DNA of 14,186 nt from Limnoraphis robusta CS-951 (GCF_000972705.2 NZ_LATL02000060.1:1-14186), one strand, 5' to 3'. Positions 5,832 to 13,802 are shown, counted from the stretch's first letter. Made by a program: numbers and translations. The notes: a model not told the origin generated them from the sequence alone.

Positions 5832-7913
5832 ATGCCAACCATGCAACTACTCAATTGGCTACCAGACAGCCCCATTGTCATCTTTACCATATTACTACTC
5901 GTTTCTCTGACGTTACCGCCCTGGTTTGAACGTCTCCGTCTTCCTGGACTCGTGGGATTATTATTAGCAGGTGTAGTTTTAGGTGAACATGGTTTAGGCG
6001 TATTAGATTCTCAATCGGAAACCATGAAACTGCTGTCAGACATCGGGAAAATTTACCTGATGTTTGTAGCGGGTTTAGAAATTGATCTCGCCCAGTTTAA
6101 AAGCAAAAAAGATCGGGCGATAGGCTTTGGAATTTCTACCTTTATTTTTCCCATGCTGGCGGGAATTGCTATTGGGCTTTGGTTCGGCTTTGGTTGGAAT
6201 GCGGCTATTTTAATTGGTTCCTTACTGGCTTCTCATACGCTGTTGGCTTATCCCATTGTTCAACGCTTAGGACTGATTGATACTGAACCAATTATTATTA
6301 GTGTTGGGGCTACGATTTTTACCAGTATTAGCGCTTTATTAGTCTTGGCAATTTGTGTGTCAGTTCAAGCCGGAGAATTTTCACTCTATAGTTTGAGTTG
6401 GCAACTGGGAAGCCTAGCGATTTATTCGGCTGTCGTTTTATTTGGCTTTGATTGGGCTGGAAAAGCCTATTTTAAAAGAAATGGCAGTGAAGAAGGCAAT
6501 CAGTTCTTATTTGTTTTATTATCAGTATTTCTCGCTTCTGTTGGCGCTCAAATTATTCAGATCGATCAAATTGTTGGGGCATTTTTAGCAGGTTTAGCCG
6601 TTAACGATGCGGTGGGAAATAGCCTCGTTAAAGACAAAGTGGAATTTGTAGGCAGTGTATTGTTTATTCCCTTTTTCTTCATTGCGATGGGGCTTTTTCT
6701 GAATGTTCCGGTTTTTCTCTCTACCTTAACCACAAATTTTACCTTACCTCTCGCTATTGTTTTAGGGTTAATAATTAGTAAATTCATTGCAGCCTGGGCT
6801 GTTAAATTACTCTACGGTTACAGCCGAGACGAAACCCTGTTAATTTGGTCACTTTCCATCCCTCAAGTCGCAACAACTCTAGCAGCAGCTTTAGTCGGTT
6901 TTAATGTCGGTTTACTGAGTGAAGAAGTCTTTAATAGTGTGATTGTCTTAATGTTAGCGACCTCGATTTTAGGCCCGTTACTGACCCAAAAATATGCACC
7001 TCGCTTGCTTCCCCTGAAAGCAGCCAAATCATCCTTTAATATTAACCCCACGATCAAGGACGGGGAAAATAGCCAAGAAGCCGAAAAAACTCTACCTTTT
7101 ACCGTTGTTGTTCCGATATATAACCCCGATACTCAACGCTATTTGATGGAAATGGCGGCTTTAGTTGCTCGTCACGAAGAGGGATCAATTGTTCCTTTAG
7201 CGATCGCAACTCACGCCCAAGTTCACATGGATGAACCCGAATTTCAAAAAGCATTAAAATACAGTAGATTATTATTAAAACGCTCAGAAGAAGTCGGTCA
7301 AGAGTTCAACGTTAAAACGGAACCAATTCTCAGAATTGATGGCGATGTTGCTACAGGAATTACTCGCACCGCTTGCGAAAAAGATGCGAGTTTAATCGTC
7401 ATGGGTTGGAGCGAAAATACCAGTTTACGAGCGCGACTGTTTGGAACGGTGATTGATAGCGTATTTTGGTCGTCTCACTGTCCAGTAGCGGTGATGCGAT
7501 TATTACAAGAACCTGTGCAAATTCGTCAGATTTTAGTCTTAGTTAAAACTATAGCACCGCGAACCATTAGAACCATTCGTTTTGCTCAACTTTTAGCCTC
7601 TACCAACAAAGCGGCTGTCACTCTATTACATATTTGTCCGGCTCAAACTACTCCTCAGCAAATTACCATCATGGAAACGCAATTAACAGAAATCCTCAGT
7701 GTAGAAGGCTCTTCGATCAACTCCAACATTGTTGTTAGGGCGACTAATGATGTCGTTGGAACGATTTTAGAACAAGCCAAAGGATTTGATCTCGTGGTAT
7801 TGCGATCGCAACGTCGCCGCACAGCAGGCGGTTTAGCTGTCAGTAGCGTCACCCATGAAGTCATGCAAAACCTACGCTGTTCAGTGGTGATGTTCGGTGA
7901 ACCGCAAGTATAG
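5832..7913 (+). CDS. CPA2 (Kef/NapA-like) cation:proton antiporter fused to two USP domains
   Basis: This 693-residue membrane protein has an Na+/H+ exchanger domain (about 10-392, 12-13 helices) followed by two cytoplasmic universal-stress-protein modules (about 421-557 and 564-690). GLVGLLLAGVVLGEHGLG (39-56) and VGAFLAGLAVND (248-259) are typical of the family, and the basic Lys in SKFIAAW (317) is present. The acidic residue normally found in the ion-site helix is not: the region reads GATIFTSISALL (159-170), where related proteins usually have a TD pair (my recollection of the family). Both USP modules have incomplete ATP-binding glycine motifs (MGWSENT...FGTV at 524-540; RSQRRRTAGG at 658-667). 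It follows the ArsB/NhaD permease by 76 bases with no obvious terminator between. The ATG at 5832 lacks a ribosome-binding site; the one at 5841 is an alternative. Confidence 0.9.
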   Translation: MPTMQLLNWLPDSPIVIFTILLLVSLTLPPWFERLRLPGLVGLLLAGVVLGEHGLGVLDSQSETMKLLSDIGKIYLMFVAGLEIDLAQFKSKKDRAIGFGISTFIFPMLAGIAIGLWFGFGWNAAILIGSLLASHTLLAYPIVQRLGLIDTEPIIISVGATIFTSISALLVLAICVSVQAGEFSLYSLSWQLGSLAIYSAVVLFGFDWAGKAYFKRNGSEEGNQFLFVLLSVFLASVGAQIIQIDQIVGAFLAGLAVNDAVGNSLVKDKVEFVGSVLFIPFFFIAMGLFLNVPVFLSTLTTNFTLPLAIVLGLIISKFIAAWAVKLLYGYSRDETLLIWSLSIPQVATTLAAALVGFNVGLLSEEVFNSVIVLMLATSILGPLLTQKYAPRLLPLKAAKSSFNINPTIKDGENSQEAEKTLPFTVVVPIYNPDTQRYLMEMAALVARHEEGSIVPLAIATHAQVHMDEPEFQKALKYSRLLLKRSEEVGQEFNVKTEPILRIDGDVATGITRTACEKDASLIVMGWSENTSLRARLFGTVIDSVFWSSHCPVAVMRLLQEPVQIRQILVLVKTIAPRTIRTIRFAQLLASTNKAAVTLLHICPAQTTPQQITIMETQLTEILSVEGSSINSNIVVRATNDVVGTILEQAKGFDLVVLRSQRRRTAGGLAVSSVTHEVMQNLRCSVVMFGEPQV

Positions 7914-7980
7914 CAGGCTGTAGGGGCGGGTGAGATCAAAATCTATGTCACTGAAAACAACATTAATAACTGAAAAAACT

Positions 7981-8000
7981 GGTCACGGGTGACGGGTGAC
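7981..8000. repeat. Short direct and inverted repeat before pdxJ
   Basis: GGGTGAC occurs twice in tandem (7987-8000), immediately after GGTCAC (7981-7986), its partial inverse. It lies 46 bases upstream of the likely pdxJ start. Similar small repeats are common in cyanobacterial spacers; a function as an operator is possible but unsupported. Confidence 0.4.
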
Positions 8001-8045
8001 TGTAAACTGATAAAACGGGAACATTCAACACGAGGACAGGCTAAG

Positions 8046-8762
8046 TTGCCGACTTTGGGAGTCAATATTGACCATATCGCCACACTGCGTCAAGCTCGTC
8101 GAACCATCGAACCCGATCCGGTGGCGGGGGCAGTGATTGCAGAATTGGCAGGTGCAGATGGGATTACCGTACATTTACGCGAAGATCGCCGTCATATTCA
8201 ACAACGAGATGTGCGGCTGTTGCGAGAAACGGTGCGGACTCATCTTAATCTAGAAATGGCACCTACCGATGAAATGGTGGCGATCGCATTGGACATTCGA
8301 CCGGACTATATTACTCTAGTTCCAGAACGACGAGAAGAAGTCACCACCGAAGGCGGACTCGATATCGTTGGTCAACAGGAGCGAATGAGTGCAGTTGTTG
8401 GTAAACTGCAAGATGCAGGAATTCCCGTCAGTTTGTTTATTGATGCAAACCCTGCTCAAATTGAAGCTTCAGCCCGCACAAAAGCTGTTTTTGTGGAGTT
8501 ACACACAGGTTGTTATGCTGACGCCAAAGGGGATCAGCAATACCAAGAACTCAAGCTATTGATCGAAGGGAGTCAACTGGCTCAAAATGCGGGACTGCGG
8601 GTGAATGCGGGTCATGGTTTGACCTACTGGAACGTTTACCCCGTCGCTTGTATTGAGGGAATGGAAGAACTCAATATTGGTCATAGCATTATCAGTCGAG
8701 CGGTTCTGGTGGGCTTAGATCGAGCCGTTCGGGAAATGAAACAAGCCCTGATCGCTCTGTAA
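8046..8762 (+). CDS. pdxJ: Pyridoxine 5'-phosphate synthase
   Basis: PdxJ condenses 1-deoxy-D-xylulose 5-phosphate with 3-amino-2-oxopropyl phosphate to pyridoxine 5'-phosphate, the last ring-forming step of the DXP-dependent vitamin B6 route, in the cytoplasm. The protein aligns from memory with E. coli PdxJ over its whole length: [14 protein letters not shown] near the start, [12 protein letters not shown] with the catalytic His43, LNLEMA with Glu70, [23 protein letters not shown] with the third catalytic His, and [13 protein letters not shown]. The open frame extends upstream to a GTG at 7989, but the family begins at the PTLGVNID segment. The TTG at 8046 with AGG (8038-8040) five bases before it is therefore the best start, giving 238 residues. 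The extra 19 upstream residues would come from a spacer repeat. Confidence 0.96.
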   Translation: MPTLGVNIDHIATLRQARRTIEPDPVAGAVIAELAGADGITVHLREDRRHIQQRDVRLLRETVRTHLNLEMAPTDEMVAIALDIRPDYITLVPERREEVTTEGGLDIVGQQERMSAVVGKLQDAGIPVSLFIDANPAQIEASARTKAVFVELHTGCYADAKGDQQYQELKLLIEGSQLAQNAGLRVNAGHGLTYWNVYPVACIEGMEELNIGHSIISRAVLVGLDRAVREMKQALIAL

Positions 8763-8825
8763 ACTGTTCGTGATCACTCACCTTTTTTTCAGAACAAACA
8801 ACGAATTATTGATTCACAACGAACC

Positions 8826-9152
8826 ATGAAAACTTACTACTATCTTTTAGCCAGTCAACACTTTCTTCTCGAAGAAGAACCCTTTGAAGAAGTTCTCAAA
8901 GAACGAACTCGCTACTACCAAGAACAGGAAAAAGAAATTGACTTCTGGTTAGTTCCCCAACCTGCTTTTCTCGAAGCGCCGGAACTGGCGGACGTTAAAG
9001 CAAAATGTCCTCAACCTGCGGTGGCTGTCATTTCCACCAATGAGCAGTTTATTATTTGGTTGAAACTCCGTTTAGAATTCGTCGCGACAGGGAATTTTCA
9101 AGCCCCCTCATCCAGTATTGCTGATCCGTTAGCGTCTTTGGCGGTAGCGTGA
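8826..9152 (+). CDS. ycf54: Ycf54, subunit of the Mg-protoporphyrin IX monomethyl ester cyclase
   Basis: This 108-residue soluble protein is conserved in cyanobacteria and plastids. It associates with the aerobic Mg-protoporphyrin IX monomethyl ester oxidative cyclase, which makes the fifth ring of chlorophyll, and is needed for normal cyclase levels. The sequence is recognisable throughout: TYYYLLASQHFLLEEEPFEE at residues 3-22, then KERTRYYQEQEKEIDFWLV, AKCPQPAVAVISTN, FIIWLKLRLEFV and DPLASLA at the C-terminus. Length is typical. The gene starts 63 bases after pdxJ; the spacer holds a T7 run (about 8783-8789) without a good hairpin, so co-transcription is possible. No ribosome-binding site is visible before the ATG. 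Confidence 0.95.
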   Translation: MKTYYYLLASQHFLLEEEPFEEVLKERTRYYQEQEKEIDFWLVPQPAFLEAPELADVKAKCPQPAVAVISTNEQFIIWLKLRLEFVATGNFQAPSSSIADPLASLAVA

Positions 9153-9160
9153 TCACAGAC

Positions 9161-9169
9161 TGCTAAAAT
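9161..9169 (+). promoter_or_regulatory. Candidate extended -10 promoter
   Basis: TGCTAAAAT fits an extended -10 element (TGN plus TAAAAT), ending 32 bases before the ATG at 9202. No good -35 box lies 17 bases upstream. It overlaps a five-base-pair CAGAC/GTCTG hairpin. Weak evidence. Confidence 0.3.
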
Positions 9170-9201
9170 AGGTCTGCTCACAGTCAGTTGAGATCTGAGC
9201 T

Positions 9202-9960
9202 ATGGTTCAAATTGGTGTCAAGAAATGGTTTAGGTTCACGGCGATCGCAGTTCTACTCACCAGTTATAGCGTGAGTCCAAACGTTGCGAGTGCTGCTGCC
9301 TCTTGTGAACCGCCAGCTTCTGGAGAGTATCTTGTATTGATTGTGAGCGAAACCACTGCTGAACAGGACTTAGCCCGTAAAACGTTACCCAGTGATATCA
9401 AAAGTGAAGTTTGTCGCTATGTTGAGGATCTGGTTACGCGAGTAGGTGGTTTTAAAGATCAACTGATTGCAGAAGATTGGGCGGCTTATCTTAAAGAGAG
9501 TTCCGGTTTGCAAACCTATGTCGTCAAACCCGAAACCGTTTCAGAACGTCCTCCCACCCGCCCTGTCGTGAACCGTTCACCTGCATCTGAGTTGCAAACA
9601 GAACCCCGTTCTCAAGCTCGACCTCGTTCTCAACCTCGTTCTCAACCTCAGCCTCAACCTCAGCCTCAACCTCAACCTTCTAGCGAACAAGCTCGCTTTA
9701 ATCCCCGGAGGCTCGGTTCAGGGTATGCGGTGTTAGTAGACTACCTCAATCAACCCGATTTAGCCGCAGAAATCGAAGAAATCACTGGAACAGCAGTCGG
9801 TTTAGCTTCTTATGGTCAGCGTCCCTATTTACTTGTCACACAGACAAACAGCTTAGAAACCGCCACCTCTACATTACAAACCTTAAGTAATCGGGGTTTC
9901 TTATCTCTGATGGTTGATAGTCGCAGGGTAACGCTGATCAGCCCGAACGTTAACCCCTAG
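9202..9960 (+). CDS. Secreted two-domain protein with Pro/Gln/Arg/Ser-rich linker, function unknown
   Basis: This 252-residue protein has a Sec signal peptide: basic VKKWFRF, a hydrophobic core, and probable cleavage after the ASA near residues 29-31. Cys35 is too far on to be a lipobox. A first domain (about 35-113) contains SGEYLVLIVSETTAEQ and a RYVEDLV helix. A linker of about 50 residues follows (114-163), with repeated SQ(P/A)R and PQPQPQ from near-perfect 12-base DNA repeats. A second domain (about 168-248) reads SGYAVLVDYLNQPDLAAEI...PYLLVTQTNSLETATSTL. The two domains look alike in shape (strand, then helix, then strand) and resemble SPOR-like ligand-binding folds, but that is only an impression. 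It probably acts in the periplasm or at the cell wall. The gene converges with the DUF212 gene. Confidence 0.75.
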   Translation: MVQIGVKKWFRFTAIAVLLTSYSVSPNVASAAASCEPPASGEYLVLIVSETTAEQDLARKTLPSDIKSEVCRYVEDLVTRVGGFKDQLIAEDWAAYLKESSGLQTYVVKPETVSERPPTRPVVNRSPASELQTEPRSQARPRSQPRSQPQPQPQPQPQPSSEQARFNPRRLGSGYAVLVDYLNQPDLAAEIEEITGTAVGLASYGQRPYLLVTQTNSLETATSTLQTLSNRGFLSLMVDSRRVTLISPNVNP

Positions 9961-9979
9961 TCTCAGAAGATAAAGAATA

Positions 9980-10051
9980 GGGGACAGGTTACAGGGAACA
10001 GGGAAAAAAACGGATTACTGATTACTGCAAAAACTGTTCACTGTTTCCCTG
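9980..10051. terminator. Repeat-rich inverted repeat between convergent genes
   Basis: CAGGGAACAG (9992-10001) can pair with CTGTTTCCCTG (10041-10051) with one bulge, and a second CAGGGAAA (9999-10006) competes for the same arm. The left arm is part of a run of GGGGACAG, ACAGG and ACAGGG units, and the loop holds a GATTACT tandem duplication. On the plus strand a run of seven A follows the left repeat. It lies between two genes that run toward each other, so it may end both transcripts. Confidence 0.45.
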
Positions 10052-10058
10052 CGCCCAT

Positions 10059-10517
10059 TTACGGATAAGCCAATTTTGCGATCCAAGAAATAACCACTCC
10101 CAAAGCCAAACCCACAATCACCTGAAAAGGGGTATGACCAAGTAACTCCTTGAGGCGATCTTCGTTAAATTGGGGATGCTCCTGAAATAACTCATCAATA
10201 ATCTGATTCAAAATACGAGCTTGTTGACCCGCCGCTTGACGAACTCCCGTCGCATCGTACATAACAATAAAAGCAAAGACAACGGAGATCGCAAATTCAG
10301 GACTTTCCCAGCCAATTGTTTGTCCGACACCTGTAGCTAATGCGGAGACAAAAGCAGAGTGAGAACTCGGCATCCCGCCTGTTGTGACTAACGCCCGAAA
10401 ATTGATTTTTCCATGTCTGATTAACTCAATCGTCAACTTCGCCATTTGAGCAAACAGACAAGCGAAAAGGGAGACCATCAGGACTTGGTTATCCAGAATA
10501 TTGCCAAAGTCTTGCAT
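10059..10517 (-). CDS. DUF212 / divergent PAP2 family membrane protein
   Basis: This 152-residue membrane protein belongs to the family often annotated as acid phosphatase/vanadium-dependent haloperoxidase-related (YuiD-like). It has four or more hydrophobic helices, the PAP2-like motif TTGGMPSSHSAFV near residues 45-57, and LGHTPFQVIVG near the C-terminus. No enzyme activity is established for the family that I know of, and the full phosphatase triad is not visible. Family length is about 150, supporting the ATG at 10517; GAGG lies 11 bases before it. A GTG at 10529 would overlap that site. The gene begins 14 bases after the crtE stop codon on the same strand, so it is almost certainly in one operon with crtE. 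The same neighbourhood is familiar from other cyanobacteria. Confidence 0.88.
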   Translation of the reverse strand: MQDFGNILDNQVLMVSLFACLFAQMAKLTIELIRHGKINFRALVTTGGMPSSHSAFVSALATGVGQTIGWESPEFAISVVFAFIVMYDATGVRQAAGQQARILNQIIDELFQEHPQFNEDRLKELLGHTPFQVIVGLALGVVISWIAKLAYP

Positions 10518-10531
10518 GGAGTTAGACACCT

Positions 10532-11458
10532 CTAATGACTGCGACTGGTGATAAATTGAGCGATCGCAATTAAGGGAGTCGCCGCTTCTCCAAACGGAGC
10601 GAGTTCCGCTTGAGCCTGTTGGATCAGTTCAGTGGCTCGACGTTTTGATTCTTCGAGTCCCCAAAGACTAGGATAAGTCGCTTTTTGAGCTTTGAGATCT
10701 TTTCCGGCTGTTTTTCCTAGTTCTTCTTGAGTTGCAGTAATATCGAGAATATCATCAACTATCTGAAACGCCAAACCGATTTTCTGAGCATAGCTTGATA
10801 GCCGTTCTAAGTTCTCTATTGATGCTCCAGCTAAAATAGCGCCGCAAACGACACAAGCTTCTAACAAAGCTCCGGTTTTATGGGTATGAATGAATGTTAG
10901 GCGTTCTTCTGTAATGTCTGTTTTACCTTCTGATTCTAAATCTACCACTTGACCGCCCACCAGTCCGGTAGCGCCCACCGCTTGACCTAAACGGCCTATC
11001 ACCTGTAAAACCTGTTGAGGGGGTACATTTGTGGTTTGAGTTGCTACAAATTCAAACGCATAGCTTAACAACCCATCCCCGGCTAAAATCGCAATATCTT
11101 CACCATAAACCTTGTGGTTAGTGAGTTGTCCCCGACGATAATCATCATTATCCATCGCAGGCAGGTCATCATGGATCAAGGACATGGTGTGGATCATCTC
11201 TAGGGCGCAAGCCGTTGGCATCGCCATCTCCGCCGTTCCCCCTAACAACTCACAAGTCGCCAGACACAAGATCGGACGCAGACGCTTTCCTGTCGCTAGC
11301 AGTGAATACCGCATCGCCTCATAAATTTTCTCGGGATAGGTGACTTGAACTGAGTCATCAAGTGCTATTTCGACCTCAGCCTTGCGTTCCGCCAAATAAG
11401 TCGATAGGTCAAACGTCGAGCTTGTCGGGGGTGATGGGTTTTCTCCAGTCAATACCAT
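10532..11458 (-). CDS. crtE: Geranylgeranyl diphosphate synthase
   Basis: CrtE adds isopentenyl diphosphate to allylic diphosphates to make the C20 GGPP used for carotenoids, the chlorophyll phytyl chain, plastoquinone and tocopherol. It is a cytoplasmic or peripheral enzyme. The 308-residue product shows the trans-prenyltransferase signature: GKRLRP at 57-62, the first Asp-rich motif DDLPAMD at 97-103 followed by [14 protein letters not shown] at 168-178, HKTGALLEA at 193-201, and the second motif FQIVDDILD at 231-239 with GKTAGKDL. No bulky residue sits just before the first motif (Ser93, Leu94), in line with a C20 product. The start is uncertain: ATG 11458 gives the usual family length, and ATG 11500 would add 14 residues. 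Neither has a clear ribosome-binding site. Confidence 0.96.
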   Translation of the reverse strand: MVLTGENPSPPTSSTFDLSTYLAERKAEVEIALDDSVQVTYPEKIYEAMRYSLLATGKRLRPILCLATCELLGGTAEMAMPTACALEMIHTMSLIHDDLPAMDNDDYRRGQLTNHKVYGEDIAILAGDGLLSYAFEFVATQTTNVPPQQVLQVIGRLGQAVGATGLVGGQVVDLESEGKTDITEERLTFIHTHKTGALLEACVVCGAILAGASIENLERLSSYAQKIGLAFQIVDDILDITATQEELGKTAGKDLKAQKATYPSLWGLEESKRRATELIQQAQAELAPFGEAATPLIAIAQFITSRSH

Positions 11459-11639
11459 AACGCTGTTTGTCCGTACTGAGTCATATTTCGTCAATCCCAT
11501 TGTACGGGTCTTGTGACACCCAAAGTCGATTATCTCTCAATCCGACTCAGAAAAGTTTAGGGGATACCAAAGTTGGCATCTACGGTTTTAGTGAACTACC
11601 CAAAGATTGAGGGTTGCTGCATCGACTTGGGATTGAAAA

Positions 11640-11668
11640 CATAACCCTTCTACTACATAAAAGTTATG
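11640..11668 (-). terminator. Possible terminator behind the tRNA gene
   Basis: On the minus strand CATAAC (11668-11663) pairs with GTTATG (11645-11640) and is followed by TTTTC. It lies 43 bases after the tRNA 3' end. The stem is only six pairs with a 17-base loop, so support is modest. The remaining spacer from 11501 to 11639 shows no gene; the crtE promoter must lie in it but no convincing boxes are visible. Confidence 0.35.
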
Positions 11669-11710
11669 CTTTCAGTCAACCTCTTACGACTTTGCTTGTG
11701 ATTTTTGGTA

Positions 11711-11791
11711 TGCGGATGGCGAGACTCGAACTCGCAAGGCAAAGCCACACGCCCCTCAAACGTGCGCGTATACCAATTCCGCCACATCCGC
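11711..11791 (-). tRNA. tRNA-Leu (anticodon GAG)
   Basis: Read on the minus strand, the acceptor arms GCGGATG (11791-11785) and CATCCGC (11718-11712) pair perfectly. The D-arm GCG...CGC, an anticodon stem CACGT/GCGTG around the loop TTGAGGG (anticodon GAG, reading CUC and CUU), a long class II variable arm and the T-arm GCGAG-TTCGAGT-CTCGC are all present. Discriminator A is at 11711 and no CCA follows directly, so the CCA is added after transcription. The gene is 81 bases and has no intron. Confidence 0.96.
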
Positions 11792-11842
11792 TTAGGCTCA
11801 ATGAAATCTCAGTCAAACTGAACGTTTCACAGCGCGTCTTCT

Positions 11843-11871
11843 ATCATATCATAAACTTTCAGCAATATCAA
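11843..11871 (-). promoter_or_regulatory. Sigma70-type promoter of the tRNA-Leu gene
   Basis: On the minus strand TTGATA (11871-11866) and TATGAT (11848-11843) are 17 bases apart. Transcription would begin near 11836, about 45 bases before the mature tRNA 5' end, leaving a leader for RNase P to remove. Confidence 0.65.
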
Positions 11872-11943
11872 CAGAGTTTCCAAAAGTCAGCGATCGCCTG
11901 TAACAACATTGTTGCGTTTTATCTCTTTCCCTGTTGACCAAAA

Positions 11944-11960
11944 CAGTTTATCCTAAACTG
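11944..11960. promoter_or_regulatory. Palindrome upstream of accC
   Basis: CAGTTTA-TCC-TAAACTG is a perfect 7-bp inverted repeat with a three-base centre, ending 24 bases before the accC start. It could be an operator for a dimeric regulator or a small leader hairpin. TTGACC at 11934-11939 could be a -35 box, but no clear -10 box follows at proper spacing. Confidence 0.4.
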
Positions 11961-11984
11961 ATTATTGACCGAGCAGCACAGAAG

Positions 11985-13340
11985 ATGCGGTTTTCAAAGA
12001 TCCTAATTGCCAACCGGGGGGAAATTGCCCTACGCATCCTCCGCACTTGTGAGGAACTGGGTATTGCCACAGTCGCCGTTCATTCTACCATTGATCACCA
12101 CGCCCTTCATGTTCAGTTGGCGGACGAAGCCGTTTGCATTGGTGAACCGAGTAGCGCTAAAAGCTATCTAAACATTCCCAATATAATCTCAGCCGCCCTC
12201 ACCCGCAACGCCACCGCCATTCATCCAGGCTACGGCTTCCTCGCGGAAAATGCCCGTTTTGCGGAAATTTGCGCCGATCACGATATCGCCTTTATTGGCC
12301 CGACTCCCGAGGCGATCCGTTCAATGGGCGACAAATCAACCGCCAAGGAAACCATGCAAAAAGTCGGGGTTCCCACTATTCCCGGCAGTGATGGCCTAGT
12401 CACGAGCGAAAAAGAAGCCGCGAAAATAGCCTCACAAATCGGCTATCCGGTTATCATCAAAGCAACCGCAGGCGGCGGAGGGCGAGGAATGCGTCTAGTT
12501 CGTGATCCGGCTGAACTCCCGAAACTATTTTCCGCCGCCCAAGGAGAAGCCGAAGCCGCCTTTGGAAATCCCGGTGTCTATCTGGAAAAATTTATCGAAC
12601 TTCCCCGTCACATAGAGTTTCAAATCTTAGCCGATAGTCACGGCAATGTGATTCACTTAGGAGAACGGGACTGTTCGATTCAACGACGTCATCAAAAACT
12701 CCTGGAAGAATCCCCGAGTCCGGCGTTAAGTTCAGATCTGCGCGAAAAAATGGGACAAGCAGCCGTGACTGCGGCTCAGTCCATTCACTATACTGGAGCG
12801 GGAACGGTTGAATTTTTGCTCGATAAGGCGGGGAATTTCTATTTTATGGAGATGAATACCCGCATCCAAGTTGAACATCCCGTTACAGAGATGGTAACAG
12901 GCTTAGATTTAATCGCCGAACAAATTCGCATTGCTCAAGGGGAAAAACTAGAATTCACTCAAAAACAGGTGCAACTCCGGGGTCATGCCATTGAATGTCG
13001 GATTAATGCAGAAGATCCCGATCACAATTTTCGCCCTTGTCCGGGACGAATTAGCGCTTATCTTCCCCCCGGCGGAAATGGCGTGCGAATTGATTCTCAT
13101 GTCTACACCGACTATGAAATTCCGCCTTACTATGATTCTTTGATTGGGAAATTGATTGTTTGGGGGCCTGATCGATCTAGTGCGATCGCTCGGATGAAAC
13201 GGGCTTTACGAGAGTTTGCGATTACTGGAATTCCCACAACCATTGGCTTTCATCAAAAGATTTTGGAAACTCCAGAATTCATACAAGGTGAAGTTTACAC
13301 CAATTTTGTTGAACAGTGGATGAGTCGTCAACAGCAATAA
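11985..13340 (+). CDS. accC: Acetyl-CoA carboxylase, biotin carboxylase subunit
   Basis: AccC carboxylates the biotin on the carrier protein AccB with ATP and bicarbonate, the first half-reaction of malonyl-CoA formation for fatty acid synthesis, in the cytoplasm. The 451-residue protein has the three expected parts: N-terminal domain (1-113, starting [18 protein letters not shown], with [10 protein letters not shown] at 80-89), ATP-grasp (about 115-312, glycine loop AGGGGRGMR at 162-170, Lys117, Lys159 and HQKLLEE at 236-242), and C-terminal domain (about 336-443). The active-site segment [14 protein letters not shown] (289-302) is intact. The frame continues upstream to a TTG at 11934, but the ATG at 11985 matches the family start and length. 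The gene stands alone, with accB not adjacent, as is common in cyanobacteria. Confidence 0.97.
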   Translation: MRFSKILIANRGEIALRILRTCEELGIATVAVHSTIDHHALHVQLADEAVCIGEPSSAKSYLNIPNIISAALTRNATAIHPGYGFLAENARFAEICADHDIAFIGPTPEAIRSMGDKSTAKETMQKVGVPTIPGSDGLVTSEKEAAKIASQIGYPVIIKATAGGGGRGMRLVRDPAELPKLFSAAQGEAEAAFGNPGVYLEKFIELPRHIEFQILADSHGNVIHLGERDCSIQRRHQKLLEESPSPALSSDLREKMGQAAVTAAQSIHYTGAGTVEFLLDKAGNFYFMEMNTRIQVEHPVTEMVTGLDLIAEQIRIAQGEKLEFTQKQVQLRGHAIECRINAEDPDHNFRPCPGRISAYLPPGGNGVRIDSHVYTDYEIPPYYDSLIGKLIVWGPDRSSAIARMKRALREFAITGIPTTIGFHQKILETPEFIQGEVYTNFVEQWMSRQQQ

Positions 13341-13355
13341 CAGGATATTCCAGAC

Positions 13356-13640
13356 TTAGATGATCATTCTCAACAGACCTTGTTGACCGAGTAGGATTTC
13401 CCGTAAAAGACTGAAAATTCCTACCCAGATAATCGGTGTAATATCGACTCCCCCTAAAGGGGGAACAATTTTGCGGGTGACAGCCAGAAACGGTTCAGTC
13501 GGCCAGACAATCACGTTAAACGGGAAGCGACTCTGATCCACTTGGGGATACCAAGTCAGGACAATACGGAAAATGAAGAAAAAGGTCATCACGGCTAGGA
13601 CAATGCCTAAAATCCAACTGACTGCGGTAACGGTGGTCAT
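13356..13640 (-). CDS. YggT/YlmG (Ycf19-like) family membrane protein
   Basis: This 94-residue protein has two hydrophobic helices (about 7-28 and 65-87) separated by the family motif: FRIVLTWYPQVD, then PTEPFLAVTRKIVPPLGGVD and ITPIIW. YlmG-type proteins are linked to envelope or thylakoid organisation, nucleoid placement and cytochrome maturation in various organisms; the exact role here is unknown. The start ATG at 13640 is preceded by GAGAAG and matches the family beginning (MTTVTAVSWI). The frame runs on to an ATG at 13685, but the added 15 residues (MRNSCSYKTSSFEKN) are polar and unlike the family. It converges with accC, with 15 bases between the stop codons, and diverges from psbX. 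Confidence 0.9.
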   Translation of the reverse strand: MTTVTAVSWILGIVLAVMTFFFIFRIVLTWYPQVDQSRFPFNVIVWPTEPFLAVTRKIVPPLGGVDITPIIWVGIFSLLREILLGQQGLLRMII

Positions 13641-13802
13641 GTTCTTCTCGAAACTTGAAGTTTTGTAACTGCAACTGTTCCTCATTTTAGCGGGTTATGA
13701 GCTACCCAAAGACAGAGTGGAAGTCAATGACTCAACGGTCTAACCTATTGTTAAAATGATAAAGTTAAAGCAATCTTTGTAAATTTTAAGGATCAGGTTA
13801 CT

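Noticed and set aside
11614..11937. 107-residue plus-strand open frame
   Set aside because: It runs antisense through the complete tRNA-Leu gene and its promoter. It is the usual tRNA shadow.
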